Assembly (NCBI GenBank): GCA_036768475.1
Contig: DAIPMW010000002.1
Location: 310,001-374,000, forward strand
Length of the DNA stretch: 64,000 nucleotides
Direction: 5' to 3'
Source of the DNA: JAEUMD01 sp036768475
GTDB lineage: Bacteria; Pseudomonadota; Alphaproteobacteria; Rhizobiales; Hyphomicrobiaceae
Numbering within the stretch: the stretch's first letter is position 1; the number at the start of each line of letters is the position of its first letter. Made by a program: the position numbers and the translations under genes. Below are positions 36,019-44,762 of the stretch, in pieces. A model generated the notes under the pieces. That model was not told the origin of the DNA. It did not search any database and saw only the letters and a list, made by a program, of their open reading frames with translations.

Positions 36019-37935
36019 ATGTCACGCAAAACTGGTCCCGCGAACGCCACCCCGAGGTGGCCCGAGCCAAGCGAGGGCCAGGCTGCGGCGCGCCAGGATC
36101 ATCAAAGGTCATATCCGCAGGAAGGGTATCAGCAGGCTCCCGACCAGCCTCCCCCCTATCGCGACGCGCCCCAGGGATACGACCCTTACGCGCCGCATCA
36201 GCAGACAGCACCTTACGGACATCCGGCCAATCCCTATGGCGAGCAGGCAGGCTACCCGCCGGCAGGCCAGGGTCACGCGGCGCCGCAGTCGGCGCATTAT
36301 GCGCCTCAGTTCGAGCATTATCAGCCGACGCAGCCTGCTGCGCCGGGGCACGAGCCGGATAACCGGTGGGATCAGTCGCAGCAGTGGCAGCACGCCGATC
36401 CAGCGTCGCCCTATCCGCAGCCTGCGATGCCGCGCGCGCCATCCCAACCCGCGCAGCCGTCGCATTATGATCCCGCCTATGCTTACCAGGATGCGCAGCA
36501 CGGCGGCCAAGCCTATCCGCCGCAGGCTGCACCGCCTCTACGTGGCGCGGCTTACGATCAGATGCCCTCATTCGATCATGCACAGCAGGGTGGGTGGCCT
36601 GCGCAGCCGGTAGCGGATGATCCCTATGCACCCCAGGAACCGGCCTGGGGCGTTCCGCAGGGCTACAATCCCCAAGACCACCACCAGGGTTACTACGATC
36701 CCCAGGACAACCAGGGGTACGAGCAGGAGGGGTATGACCCACGGGCTTATGGGCAGCAAGCTTATCCGAATTCGGATTATGCTTCGGCGCCACCTTATGG
36801 CTACGGCGATGCTGGCGCGGCCTATCCCGACCCTTCTGCCGATCCGCATGCCTTGCCGCCTGAGCCTGAATTTGGACTAGCCGACTCCGCCTACGCGCCT
36901 CCGGCGCACCGCGATCCCAACGGTTATGCGGACGAGGACTACGACGCGGACGAGTTCGCCTATGAGGACGATCAGCCCCCCGGCCGGTCGCGCTGGTTGA
37001 AGATCGCGGCAATTGCTGGCGTCGGACTCATCGTCATCGGTGGCGGTGTTTATGGCTATACCAAATTCGCGGGGTCATCCGCGCCTGGCGATCCGCCTCT
37101 CGTGCGCAAGGCCGATGCCCCCTCCAAGATCAAGCCGGACGATCCCGGTGGCAAGAAATTCGCCCACACCGATTCCAAGATCCTTGGACGGCTGAGTGAC
37201 GATGGCGGCAAGCCGGCGACCGACAGTGCAGCCGACGCAGAGAATGGGGGGACCCGCAAGGTCGCTACCATGGTGATTGGACGTGATGGATCGATCGTGG
37301 CCACACCTGACACGGATCGCCCGCCACCATCACGTCTGCCCCAGGGCGTCTCGCCGGTGCCCGGTATGACGATTGTCGACGGGTTCGGCGGCCGCACGCC
37401 GCAAGTCAGCGCTCAGCCCGCCCCATCCGCACCTTCGATGGTCAATGCTCCCAGGGCAGGCACGGGCGAGCCACCGCCGCCGGTTGCCGCGCCAAAGCAG
37501 ACAGAATCGCCGCCGCCGACCAAGCCGGTCGTCATTGCGCGCGCAGAGCCCACAGGCAGCATTGAAGTTTCGCAGCCGCCTGCTGCGGCCTCTACACCGA
37601 GGTCGGCGCCCTCCAAGACGATCGCACGTGCCGCACCCGCGCCGCAGCCGCCGGCACCGTCTTCTTCCGGCGCCGGATATGTCGCCGTGCTGGCATCAAT
37701 TCCGCGGTCGGCGTCGAGCCGCATGGATGCCTTGAAGCAGTTTGCCGATCTGCAGCAGAAATACGCCGCGCAGCTCGGCGGAAAGACGCCGGACGTACAG
37801 GAGGCGAACCTGGGCCAGAAGGGAACGTACCACCGTCTCATCGTCGGCCCGCCTGGCTCCAAGCAGGAAGCAAGTCGCTTGTGCAGCGACCTCAAGTCAG
37901 CCGGCTACTCGAGCTGCTGGATCAAGTCGTATTGA
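36019..37935 (+). CDS. SPOR-domain membrane protein with Tyr/Gln/Pro-rich N-terminus
   Basis: A 638-residue single-pass protein. Residues 1-320 are low-complexity, rich in Tyr, Gln, Pro, Asp and Gly with YDP, QGY and YAP motifs. One transmembrane helix is at about 328-350 (WLKIAAIAGVGLIVIGGGVY). A Pro/Ala-rich linker leads to the C-terminal SPOR domain from about 555 (GYVAVLASIPRSASSRMDA to the end), which binds denuded septal peptidoglycan. It should act at the division site. The ATG at 36019 is preferred over a TTG at 35989. Its position between argS and nagZ is the standard rhizobial order. Confidence 0.87.
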   Translation: MSRKTGPANATPRWPEPSEGQAAARQDHQRSYPQEGYQQAPDQPPPYRDAPQGYDPYAPHQQTAPYGHPANPYGEQAGYPPAGQGHAAPQSAHYAPQFEHYQPTQPAAPGHEPDNRWDQSQQWQHADPASPYPQPAMPRAPSQPAQPSHYDPAYAYQDAQHGGQAYPPQAAPPLRGAAYDQMPSFDHAQQGGWPAQPVADDPYAPQEPAWGVPQGYNPQDHHQGYYDPQDNQGYEQEGYDPRAYGQQAYPNSDYASAPPYGYGDAGAAYPDPSADPHALPPEPEFGLADSAYAPPAHRDPNGYADEDYDADEFAYEDDQPPGRSRWLKIAAIAGVGLIVIGGGVYGYTKFAGSSAPGDPPLVRKADAPSKIKPDDPGGKKFAHTDSKILGRLSDDGGKPATDSAADAENGGTRKVATMVIGRDGSIVATPDTDRPPPSRLPQGVSPVPGMTIVDGFGGRTPQVSAQPAPSAPSMVNAPRAGTGEPPPPVAAPKQTESPPPTKPVVIARAEPTGSIEVSQPPAAASTPRSAPSKTIARAAPAPQPPAPSSSGAGYVAVLASIPRSASSRMDALKQFADLQQKYAAQLGGKTPDVQEANLGQKGTYHRLIVGPPGSKQEASRLCSDLKSAGYSSCWIKSY

Positions 37936-38074
37936 GTGCCGGCCGAGCCGATAGGTGCCGCGCCGGTGCCGGGTCGCCCATCACAAGGGCGCGTTTGTCT
38001 CACGTAATCTTACGTATGTGCCGGCATCTACCTCACGGTCCGCAACCAGCGGCAGTCAACGGGAATAAATCGAC

Positions 38075-39112
38075 GTGGCCAATCAAGCAGCGTTCATTTG
38101 CGGTCTTGCAGGGCTGACCCTGAGTAGCGAGGAACGCCGCTTCCTCGGTGCAGCGCGCCCTGCCGGCGTCATTCTCTTCGCGCGCAACCTCGAAAGCCAC
38201 GATCAGATCCGTGGCCTCGTTGGCGAAGCCCGCAGCGCGATCGGCGGCGACGACACCCTGGTGCTGATCGACCAGGAGGGTGGACGGGTCCAGCGTTTGC
38301 GCCCGCCGCTGGGCCGAGCACTGCCAGCGGCCGCAGCCTACGCTGGGCTCTATGTCGAAGACGCCGAGGCTGCCTGCCGCGACGCGTTCCTTGCCGCACG
38401 CCTCCTTTCTCAAGATCTGAAGGACCTCGGAATCGATACCAATTGCGCGCCCGTGCTGGACCTTCCGGTCGCTGGCGCTCACAAGGTCATCGGCGATCGC
38501 GCTTATGGCGAAACCGTCGCCCAGGTGGTCGCGCTGGGCCGGTCCGTTGCCGATGGATTCATGGCCGGTGGAGTTCTGCCGGTCATCAAGCACATTCCCG
38601 GTCATGGCCGTGCCACCGCCGACAGCCATATGGAACTGCCCGTCGTTGCAGCCTCGCGCCTCGAACTGGAGGAGACGGATTTTGCAACATTCCGCGCCCT
38701 GGCTCACATGCCGGCCGCGATGAGCGGGCATGTCGTCTTCTCGGCCATCGACGATGCACATCCGGCCAGTACGTCCGCGAAGGTCACGGCGGAGATCGTC
38801 CGCGGCTATATCGGTTTCGACGGTCTGCTGATGAGCGATGACTTGGGCATGAAGGCGCTGGCCGGTCCCATGCGCGCTCGTGCCGAGGCGGTCATCGCAG
38901 CGGGTTCCGATCTAGCGCTCCATTGCAGCGGCGACTTCGTTGAGATGCAGGCCGTCGCGGCGGGCGTGCCGGCCCTTTCCGGGCGCGCGCTGCAGCGCTT
39001 CGAAAAGGCACGTGCGGTCACGCGATCCGCGACGCCCTATGATCGTGTTGCCGCAGAATTGGCGCTGGCAGGCGTGCTTTCTCGCCAAGCCGACGCGCGG
39101 GAATCGGTCTAA
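38075..39112 (+). CDS. nagZ: Beta-N-acetylhexosaminidase (peptidoglycan recycling)
   Basis: A 345-residue GH3 enzyme that removes N-acetylglucosamine from anhydro-muropeptides in the cytoplasm. IDQEGGRVQRL, the KHIPGHGRATADSH catalytic histidine loop and the nucleophile Asp in LLMSDDLGM are present. The start is GTG at 38075. It lies just upstream of scpA, as in most alphaproteobacteria, close to the SPOR protein gene. Confidence 0.94.
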   Translation: MANQAAFICGLAGLTLSSEERRFLGAARPAGVILFARNLESHDQIRGLVGEARSAIGGDDTLVLIDQEGGRVQRLRPPLGRALPAAAAYAGLYVEDAEAACRDAFLAARLLSQDLKDLGIDTNCAPVLDLPVAGAHKVIGDRAYGETVAQVVALGRSVADGFMAGGVLPVIKHIPGHGRATADSHMELPVVAASRLELEETDFATFRALAHMPAAMSGHVVFSAIDDAHPASTSAKVTAEIVRGYIGFDGLLMSDDLGMKALAGPMRARAEAVIAAGSDLALHCSGDFVEMQAVAAGVPALSGRALQRFEKARAVTRSATPYDRVAAELALAGVLSRQADARESV

Positions 39113-39172
39113 ATTCAGCTTATTGACGGGATCGCTTGACCTTCGCGGCTCTAAGGCGCACCACGGCGGGAC

Positions 39173-40105
39173 ATGACGAACGCTTCGACAAGCAACTCGA
39201 TTGCGCCTGGAGACAGGCTCGAGCAGAGCTCCTGGGACGATCCAGGTGTTGAGGATGCGCGTGCCCCCGACGAGCAGCTGGTGGTCGACGTCGAGGGCTT
39301 CGAAGGCCCGCTCGATCTGCTTCTCGCGCTGGCGCGCACGCAGAAGGTCGACATCGCACGCATCTCGATCGTTACCCTCGTCGACCAGTATCTCCAGTTC
39401 ATCCGTGACGCGCAGCAGCTGCGTCTGGAGATCGCTGCTGATTACCTGGTCATGGCTGCGTGGCTCGCATTCCTGAAGTCGCGCCTGCTTCTGCCGCGCG
39501 AGGACGTGGCCGGCGATGAGTTGACCGCCGAGGAAGCGGCACAGCGCCTCGCTTTCCGGCTGATGCGCCTTGACGCGATGCGCCGTGCCGCCGCCGAGTT
39601 GATGAGCCGCCATCGCCTTGGCCATGAAATTTTTGCACGCGGGTGGCACGAGCCCGTCGAGACGATCAGGGAGACGCGATACACCGCCGAGATCATCGAC
39701 CTGCTCAAGGCCTATGCCGATCAGCGCCGGCGAACGATCAAGGTCGAGCACGTGGTCAAGGCGCGCACCGTATGGTCCATCAAGGAAGCCCGCGGCCGAT
39801 TGGAGCGCCTGGTCGGCGCAAAGCTCGGTCATTGGGTGCAGCTCGACCTGTTCCTACAGGCGTATCTGCCTTCGCCAGAGGCGCGCCGGACGGTGCTCGC
39901 AAGTTCGTTTGGCGCAAGTCTCGAAATGGCGCGCGAAGGTCTCGTTGAGCTTCGTCAGGACGGCCCGTTCGCGCCGCTTTTCGTGCGAAGGCGCGAAGCG
40001 GCGGTTCCGCAGCCGGCAGGCGACTCACAGAGCGCGCGGGAGAACAGCTTGAAAAGCGTGTCAGGAAGCAAAGCGCCGGGCGAGGAATTGGGTCACAAGA
40101 CCTGA
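39173..40105 (+). CDS. scpA: Segregation and condensation protein A
   Basis: A 310-residue kleisin that bridges the SMC dimer and, with ScpB, forms the bacterial condensin. The N-terminal helix VDVEGFEGPLDLLLALARTQKVD and the KSRLLLPRE segment are diagnostic. The C-terminal winged-helix part is followed by about 50 low-complexity residues. It starts 60 bp after nagZ and is followed by scpB 75 bp later, so all three may share a transcript. Confidence 0.94.
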   Translation: MTNASTSNSIAPGDRLEQSSWDDPGVEDARAPDEQLVVDVEGFEGPLDLLLALARTQKVDIARISIVTLVDQYLQFIRDAQQLRLEIAADYLVMAAWLAFLKSRLLLPREDVAGDELTAEEAAQRLAFRLMRLDAMRRAAAELMSRHRLGHEIFARGWHEPVETIRETRYTAEIIDLLKAYADQRRRTIKVEHVVKARTVWSIKEARGRLERLVGAKLGHWVQLDLFLQAYLPSPEARRTVLASSFGASLEMAREGLVELRQDGPFAPLFVRRREAAVPQPAGDSQSARENSLKSVSGSKAPGEELGHKT

Positions 40106-40180
40106 AAGAGCGGTGGACCGGCGGACGCAGGTCCGCCACGGGTCTAATGCCTGGACCACGAGTTTCATGTGCGGAGTACC

Positions 40181-41221
40181 ATGAAGGATAACAAGCCAAG
40201 GGATACGGCGAAGATGGGACCGCCCCGCTTGACATTGGTGCCCAAGGACGAGGACCACGTTCGCCAGCGCAATGCTGCGGCTTTGGACGCCTCACCCCCG
40301 TTCACCGATACTGAGGCCGTTGCCGCGACGACCAGCGCCGCTTCAGAAAATCCAACGGCGTTGGTTGCTCCCCCTGCTGGCGGAAACGAGCCGTCGTCCG
40401 GTGCTGCTGGCGAATTCGTCCTACCCGGCGAGGCGGCTGAGGCGGACCCTGTCGCGATGCTTGCCGCACAGGATCGCCGCGAGAAGCTCAGGATCATCGA
40501 GGCGCTTGTGTTTGCCGCATCCGAGCCGATCACCGAGGAGCAACTCGCGCAGAGCCTGATCGAGGGCGAGGATGTCGCCGGCCTGCTTGCCGAGCTGCAA
40601 CAGATCTATGCAACGCGCGGCGTCAACCTGGTGAAGGTCGCCGGCAAGTGGGCCTTTCGCACCGCCGAGGATCTCTCCTATCTGTTGCAGCGCTACGCAC
40701 ACGAGGAACGGCGCCTGTCGAAGGCCGCGCTGGAGACGCTCGCCATCATTGCCTATCATCAGCCTGTAACGCGCGCTGAGATCGAAGAGATCCGGGGTGT
40801 CTCGACTTCGGCCGGCACCATCGACATCCTGCTCGAAACACGTTGGATACGCCCGCGTGGCCGCCGCCGCGCCCCCGGCCGGCCGGTTACCTATGGCACC
40901 ACGGAAAACTTCCTCACCCACTTTGGTCTCGACACCATCAAAGACCTGCCGGGCCTTGCGGAGCTGAAGGGTGCTGGCCTTCTGGACGCTACGCTGCCGC
41001 CGGGGTTCACTGTGCCTGAACCGCGCAATGTCGCCGCCCTGATGCCTGACGAGTTGCCGCTCGAGGACAGTGAAGAGGATATGCAAGGCGCGCTCGCATT
41101 CGACGAGCCGGACGCCGCTGAGTCAGCAGCCGCCGTCGAAACCGGCGATGAAACGCCAGAAAACGGCATCGATGAAGCGCGGCTGGATGAAGACGGCTCC
41201 CGCAGCGAGCAGGCTTCCTGA
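40181..41221 (+). CDS. scpB: Segregation and condensation protein B
   Basis: A 346-residue SMC-complex partner. Two winged-helix domains are visible: IIEALVFAASEPITEEQLA and LSKAALETLAIIAYHQPVT with RAEIEEIRGVSTSAG. The N-terminal about 95 residues and the acidic C-terminal about 80 are extra compared with short ScpB proteins and look disordered, which is common in this order. CGGAGT precedes the ATG at 40181; a GTG at 40169 is in frame. A TGACG tandem repeat begins at its stop codon. Confidence 0.93.
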   Translation: MKDNKPRDTAKMGPPRLTLVPKDEDHVRQRNAAALDASPPFTDTEAVAATTSAASENPTALVAPPAGGNEPSSGAAGEFVLPGEAAEADPVAMLAAQDRREKLRIIEALVFAASEPITEEQLAQSLIEGEDVAGLLAELQQIYATRGVNLVKVAGKWAFRTAEDLSYLLQRYAHEERRLSKAALETLAIIAYHQPVTRAEIEEIRGVSTSAGTIDILLETRWIRPRGRRRAPGRPVTYGTTENFLTHFGLDTIKDLPGLAELKGAGLLDATLPPGFTVPEPRNVAALMPDELPLEDSEEDMQGALAFDEPDAAESAAAVETGDETPENGIDEARLDEDGSRSEQAS

Positions 41222-41238
41222 CGTGACGTGACGTGACG
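41219..41238 (+). repeat. Four tandem TGACG units at the scpB stop codon
   Basis: The 5-bp unit TGACG is repeated four times; the first TGA is the scpB stop. Slippage here would not change the protein. This is a short simple repeat with no visible role. Confidence 0.7.
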
Positions 41239-41455
41239 GGGCTGGTGAGGGGAGGGTGATCGGGCGACGAGGGCAAACCGGCGTGACCGCTTGCCCCTTG
41301 CCCCGGCCCGGGCGATAAGGCCCTGGCAATGTTCGCGCACTATCCCGATATGGACGCACGAGTGACGGGTTGGTCTCACGGTGTGCCGTGGCGCCGTGAC
41401 GTTGAGCGGCCGCTGCCGTTCCGCTGTGTGTTCGATGCGGCATGGTGATCGGCGT

Positions 41456-41561
41456 CTAGAGCATGTTTAAGCTGAAGTGTGCAGCGGTTCAGCGTGAAAA
41501 CGTGCTCAAAACAAGGTGCTGGATCGCGTTTATGTATCCGTCATACATGAACGCGATCTAG
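41456..41561 (+). repeat. RIME-like two-hairpin repeat, copy D
   Basis: Complete copy bounded by CTAGAGCATG and GCGATCTAG, so the ends form an inverted CTAG pair. Hairpin 1 has an extra A (GTTTAAGC) and ACGTGCTC on the far side; hairpin 2 pairs GCGTTTATGTA with TACATGAACGC. It lies between scpB and the ABC ATPase gene. Confidence 0.88.
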
Positions 41562-41628
41562 ATATTGGCGGCCTGCACTGCGGCTAGGAGTGAGGCATGC
41601 CGCGAAGGCATGCGGTGGAACCGAGATT

Positions 41629-42810
41629 ATGGATTGGAGCGTAAAAGGCTGGTTTGGGCGCCGGGACGAGGGCAGCGATGTCACCGTACCGGCCGTCCCT
41701 TCGGCTGGTCCTTCGACCGGGACGGGTCTTCGCGCTGCGGCGACCTTTGCGGCCCGCCTCACGTTCGAGAATGTCGTGCGCCGCTACGACGGTACTGACG
41801 CGCTCCTGGGTGTCGATCTCGACATTGCGCCGGGCGAAGTGGTTTGCCTGCTCGGCCCCTCTGGATGTGGGAAGACGACGTTGCTGCGCATCGCCTCGGG
41901 GATAGAGCGGCCCACGAGCGGGCGTGTCCTCATCAATGAACGCGAGGTCGCCGGACCCCATCGCTTCGTCCCACCCGAGGAGAGAAGCGTCGGCCTGATG
42001 TTTCAGGACTTCGCGCTGTTTCCCCACCTGACGATTCTGCAGAACGTGGCCTTCGGGCTGAAGGCGCTACCGCCCGATGTCGCCCGCCGCGAGGCCATGA
42101 GCGTTCTCTCGCGTGTCGGCCTGGAAAGCTACGCCTCTGCCTATCCGCATATCCTTTCGGGTGGCCAGCAGCAGCGCGTTGCCCTGGCCCGCGCCATCGT
42201 ACCGCGCCCGTCGGTCGTCTTGATGGACGAGCCGTTCTCCGGCCTTGACGTCCAGCTGCGAGACAGCATGCAGGAGGAAACGCTGGCGCTGCTGCGCGAG
42301 ACGCGCGCCACCTGCATGATCGTGACGCACCACCCCGAAGAGGCCATGCGGATGGGCGACCGCATCGCCGTCATGCGCAAGGGTCGCATCGTCCAGCTCG
42401 GGCGCGCCGAGGAACTTTACCATCACCCCAAAGAGCTTTTCGTGGCGCGTCTTTTCTCCGAGATCAACGAGCTGGAGGCTCACGTGACGAATGGAGGCAT
42501 CGACATGCCGTTTGGTCGGGTACAGGCCGACGGAATGAAAGACGGCGAGCCGGCGATGGTATGTATCCGCGAGCGGGGCATCCGCCTGCATCCTGCCGGC
42601 ACGTGCGGCCTTGCCGGGCGTGTGCTGCACGTCAAATTCCTCGGCGACGTCGGACTGGTTGAGATCGGCGTCCATGGATTTGACGAGCCATTGCGCGCCC
42701 GTACGCGCGTGGCCGTCGGCGAGGTTTGGAGCAAGGGGGCGGAGGTCAGTGTCGAGATCGATCCGGCGCGTATCCTCGTATTCCCGAAGCAAGCGGGCGA
42801 ATCGACGTAG
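41629..42810 (+). CDS. ABC transporter ATP-binding protein (FbpC/PotA-like, TOBE domain), orphan
   Basis: A 393-residue importer-type ATPase. Walker A GPSGCGKTT, Q-loop FQDFALFPHL, signature LSGGQQQRVALARA, Walker B VVLMDEPFSGLD and the switch histidine in IVTHHPEEA are intact, and a C-terminal TOBE-like domain follows (GLAGRVLHVKFLGDVGLVEI). Relatives energise iron(III), spermidine or sulfate uptake. No permease or binding protein adjoins it: repeat copy D is upstream and tatA downstream. It probably serves a transporter coded elsewhere. The ATG at 41629 (MDWSVKGWF) is preferred. Confidence 0.87.
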   Translation: MDWSVKGWFGRRDEGSDVTVPAVPSAGPSTGTGLRAAATFAARLTFENVVRRYDGTDALLGVDLDIAPGEVVCLLGPSGCGKTTLLRIASGIERPTSGRVLINEREVAGPHRFVPPEERSVGLMFQDFALFPHLTILQNVAFGLKALPPDVARREAMSVLSRVGLESYASAYPHILSGGQQQRVALARAIVPRPSVVLMDEPFSGLDVQLRDSMQEETLALLRETRATCMIVTHHPEEAMRMGDRIAVMRKGRIVQLGRAEELYHHPKELFVARLFSEINELEAHVTNGGIDMPFGRVQADGMKDGEPAMVCIRERGIRLHPAGTCGLAGRVLHVKFLGDVGLVEIGVHGFDEPLRARTRVAVGEVWSKGAEVSVEIDPARILVFPKQAGEST

Positions 42811-42929
42811 TTTCAAATGGTTGTGACAGCAACGCAACGGTGTGCGCTTGCTTGCCGCCCGACAGCCTTTTCTGTAATAGTGCGGCCAGTTAAAGCAATT
42901 GACGCCGCAAGAGGCGAGGAGTCGAGCGT

Positions 42930-43160
42930 ATGGGCGCAATGAGTATCTGGCACTGGGTCATCCTGCTGTTGATCGTGGTGCTTTTGTTCGGCCGCGGAAA
43001 GATTTCCGAGGTCATGGGTGACGTTGCCAAGGGCATCAAGAGCTTCAAGAAGGGCATGGCGGACGACGACGATGTTGCCGATAGCGGCACGTCCAAGACA
43101 ATCGAGCACAAGCCGGCTGTCGAAGCCGCCAAATCGTCAGAGCAGACGAAGGCCGGTTGA
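42930..43160 (+). CDS. tatA: Sec-independent (twin-arginine) translocase subunit TatA
   Basis: A 76-residue protein: one transmembrane helix (WHWVILLLIVVLLFG), the hinge FGRGKI, an amphipathic helix (SEVMGDVAKGIKSFKKGM) and a charged tail. It forms the size-variable pore for folded, twin-arginine-tagged proteins. AGGAG precedes the ATG; an ATG nine bases later is also possible. It is followed by tatB, tatC and serS. Confidence 0.95.
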   Translation: MGAMSIWHWVILLLIVVLLFGRGKISEVMGDVAKGIKSFKKGMADDDDVADSGTSKTIEHKPAVEAAKSSEQTKAG

Positions 43161-43306
43161 CCGAAAAAACCGTACACCGCTTCGTGCGCGGCGCTGTTGT
43201 GCAGGCGGCGCGCTCGCGGCGTGTGTTTTCTCCTGTAGCGGGTGGGAGCGGCCGACGGTCGCCGCTTTTGGTACACGCTGCTTAACCCAGTTCAGCAAGT
43301 CGTGGC

Positions 43307-43837
43307 ATGTTCGATATCGGTTGGAGCGAGCTGTTGGTCTTGGGCATTATCGCCCTGATCTTCGTTGGCCCCAAGGAGTTGCCCGGCCTCCTGCGTACGA
43401 TTGGCCGCTATGCCGGTGTGCTCAAGCAGCAGGCCGCCGAGTTCCGCGCGCACTTCGATCAGGCGTTGAAAGAAGCCGAACTCGATCAACTGAAGAACGA
43501 TATTACGGGCCTCCGAAACGAGGTCGAGGGTGCAGCCCGTGATGCTATGCGCTCCGCCGAGAAACAGGCCGAGAGCGCTGGCCGTGCCATCAAGAACACC
43601 GAGGGCAAAAAGGCCGCTGCGAGTGCGCCCTCCACGCCCGGCACACCCATCTCCGAGCCCGATCCCTTCGACGGACCCGACATCACCGACGAGAACGGCA
43701 TGCCGATCGAGACCGGCAAGCCCGCAGACGCGGCGTCGAAAAGTGCTGAACCCTCCGGACGTCAAAAGGCCGAGGTCTCTGAAAGTGTGCCCAAGCCCGC
43801 ATCTGCGGTTGAAAAGACCGGAGCCGACGAGCCGTGA
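43307..43837 (+). CDS. tatB: Twin-arginine translocase subunit TatB
   Basis: A 176-residue protein starting MFDIGWSELLVLGIIALIFVGPKELP, the TatB signature with the conserved membrane-proximal glutamate and the VGPKELPG hinge, then an amphipathic helix and a long disordered, Pro/Ser/Lys-rich tail. It forms the substrate receptor with TatC. The stop overlaps the tatC GTG by four bases. Confidence 0.95.
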   Translation: MFDIGWSELLVLGIIALIFVGPKELPGLLRTIGRYAGVLKQQAAEFRAHFDQALKEAELDQLKNDITGLRNEVEGAARDAMRSAEKQAESAGRAIKNTEGKKAAASAPSTPGTPISEPDPFDGPDITDENGMPIETGKPADAASKSAEPSGRQKAEVSESVPKPASAVEKTGADEP

Positions 43838-44649
43838 CCGACATGACATCGCCGGACGCCAAAAGGAATGAAATCGACGATGGCCGTGACGACATCGACG
43901 CATCGAAAGCGCCGTTGCTCGATCACCTGATCGAGCTGCGCCAGCGCCTTATCTATTCCGCCGCTGCGTTCTTCGTCATGTTCGTCGCCTGCTTCGCCGT
44001 CGCCAGGCACATTTACAATATTCTGCTGTGGCCGTTCGTCCGTGTCGTTGGTACCGAGCACGCCAGGACGATCTACACGCATCTGCTTGAGAAGTTCTTC
44101 GTCGACATCAAGGTGGCGATGTTCGGCGCCGCCTTCCTGTCGTTCCCGGTTGTTGCCGTGCAGATCTATAAGTTCGTGGCGCCGGGCCTCTACAAGAACG
44201 AGCGCGCAGCTTTCCGCCCCTACCTGATCGCGACGCCATTGTTGTTTCTGCTGGGCGCGGCGATCGTCTACTTCATCGCAATGCCGCTTCTGGTGCGCTT
44301 CTCCGTCGGCTTCCAGCAGGTGGCGGCCGACGGTCAGGCATCCATCGAGCTTCTGCCGAAGGTGAGCGAGTATCTCTCGCTCATCATGACCCTGATCTTC
44401 GGCTTTGGGATCTGCTTCCAGTTGCCGGTGATCCTGACGCTTCTCGCCCGCGCCGGCGTGGTGACATCGGAAGGCCTGATCAACGCCCGCCGTTATGCGG
44501 TGGTCGGGATCTACGCCGCTGCCGCCGTGCTGACCCCGCCCGACGCAATCTCGATGCTCATCATGGGTACGCCGACGTGGCTTCTCTACGAGGCGTCCAT
44601 CTGGGTCGTGAGGCGCGTCGAGAAGACTGTCCCCAAGCCAGGGACTTGA
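43834..44649 (+). CDS. tatC: Twin-arginine translocase subunit TatC
   Basis: A 271-residue six-helix membrane protein that binds the twin-arginine signal. Family signatures are PLLDHLIELRQRLIYS at the start, AVQIYKFVAPGLYKNERA and FGFGICFQLPVIL. The GTG start overlaps the tatB stop (GTGA), indicating translational coupling; an ATG three codons in is an alternative. serS follows by 113 bp. Confidence 0.95.
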   Translation: MTDMTSPDAKRNEIDDGRDDIDASKAPLLDHLIELRQRLIYSAAAFFVMFVACFAVARHIYNILLWPFVRVVGTEHARTIYTHLLEKFFVDIKVAMFGAAFLSFPVVAVQIYKFVAPGLYKNERAAFRPYLIATPLLFLLGAAIVYFIAMPLLVRFSVGFQQVAADGQASIELLPKVSEYLSLIMTLIFGFGICFQLPVILTLLARAGVVTSEGLINARRYAVVGIYAAAAVLTPPDAISMLIMGTPTWLLYEASIWVVRRVEKTVPKPGT

Positions 44650-44762
44650 CCTTCGTGATTTGATCCGGTGTCTGGACCGGCGGGGGCTGTCGTCTTATAG
44701 GTCGGCCAGAATGCACGCCGGCCTCGTGCCGCGCCAGCCATGACCACCGAAGGGGAGCCCCT

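Noticed and set aside
41219..41238. TGACG tandem repeat as a phase-variation switch
   Set aside because: Only four units and placed after the stop codon, so slippage would not alter a protein.
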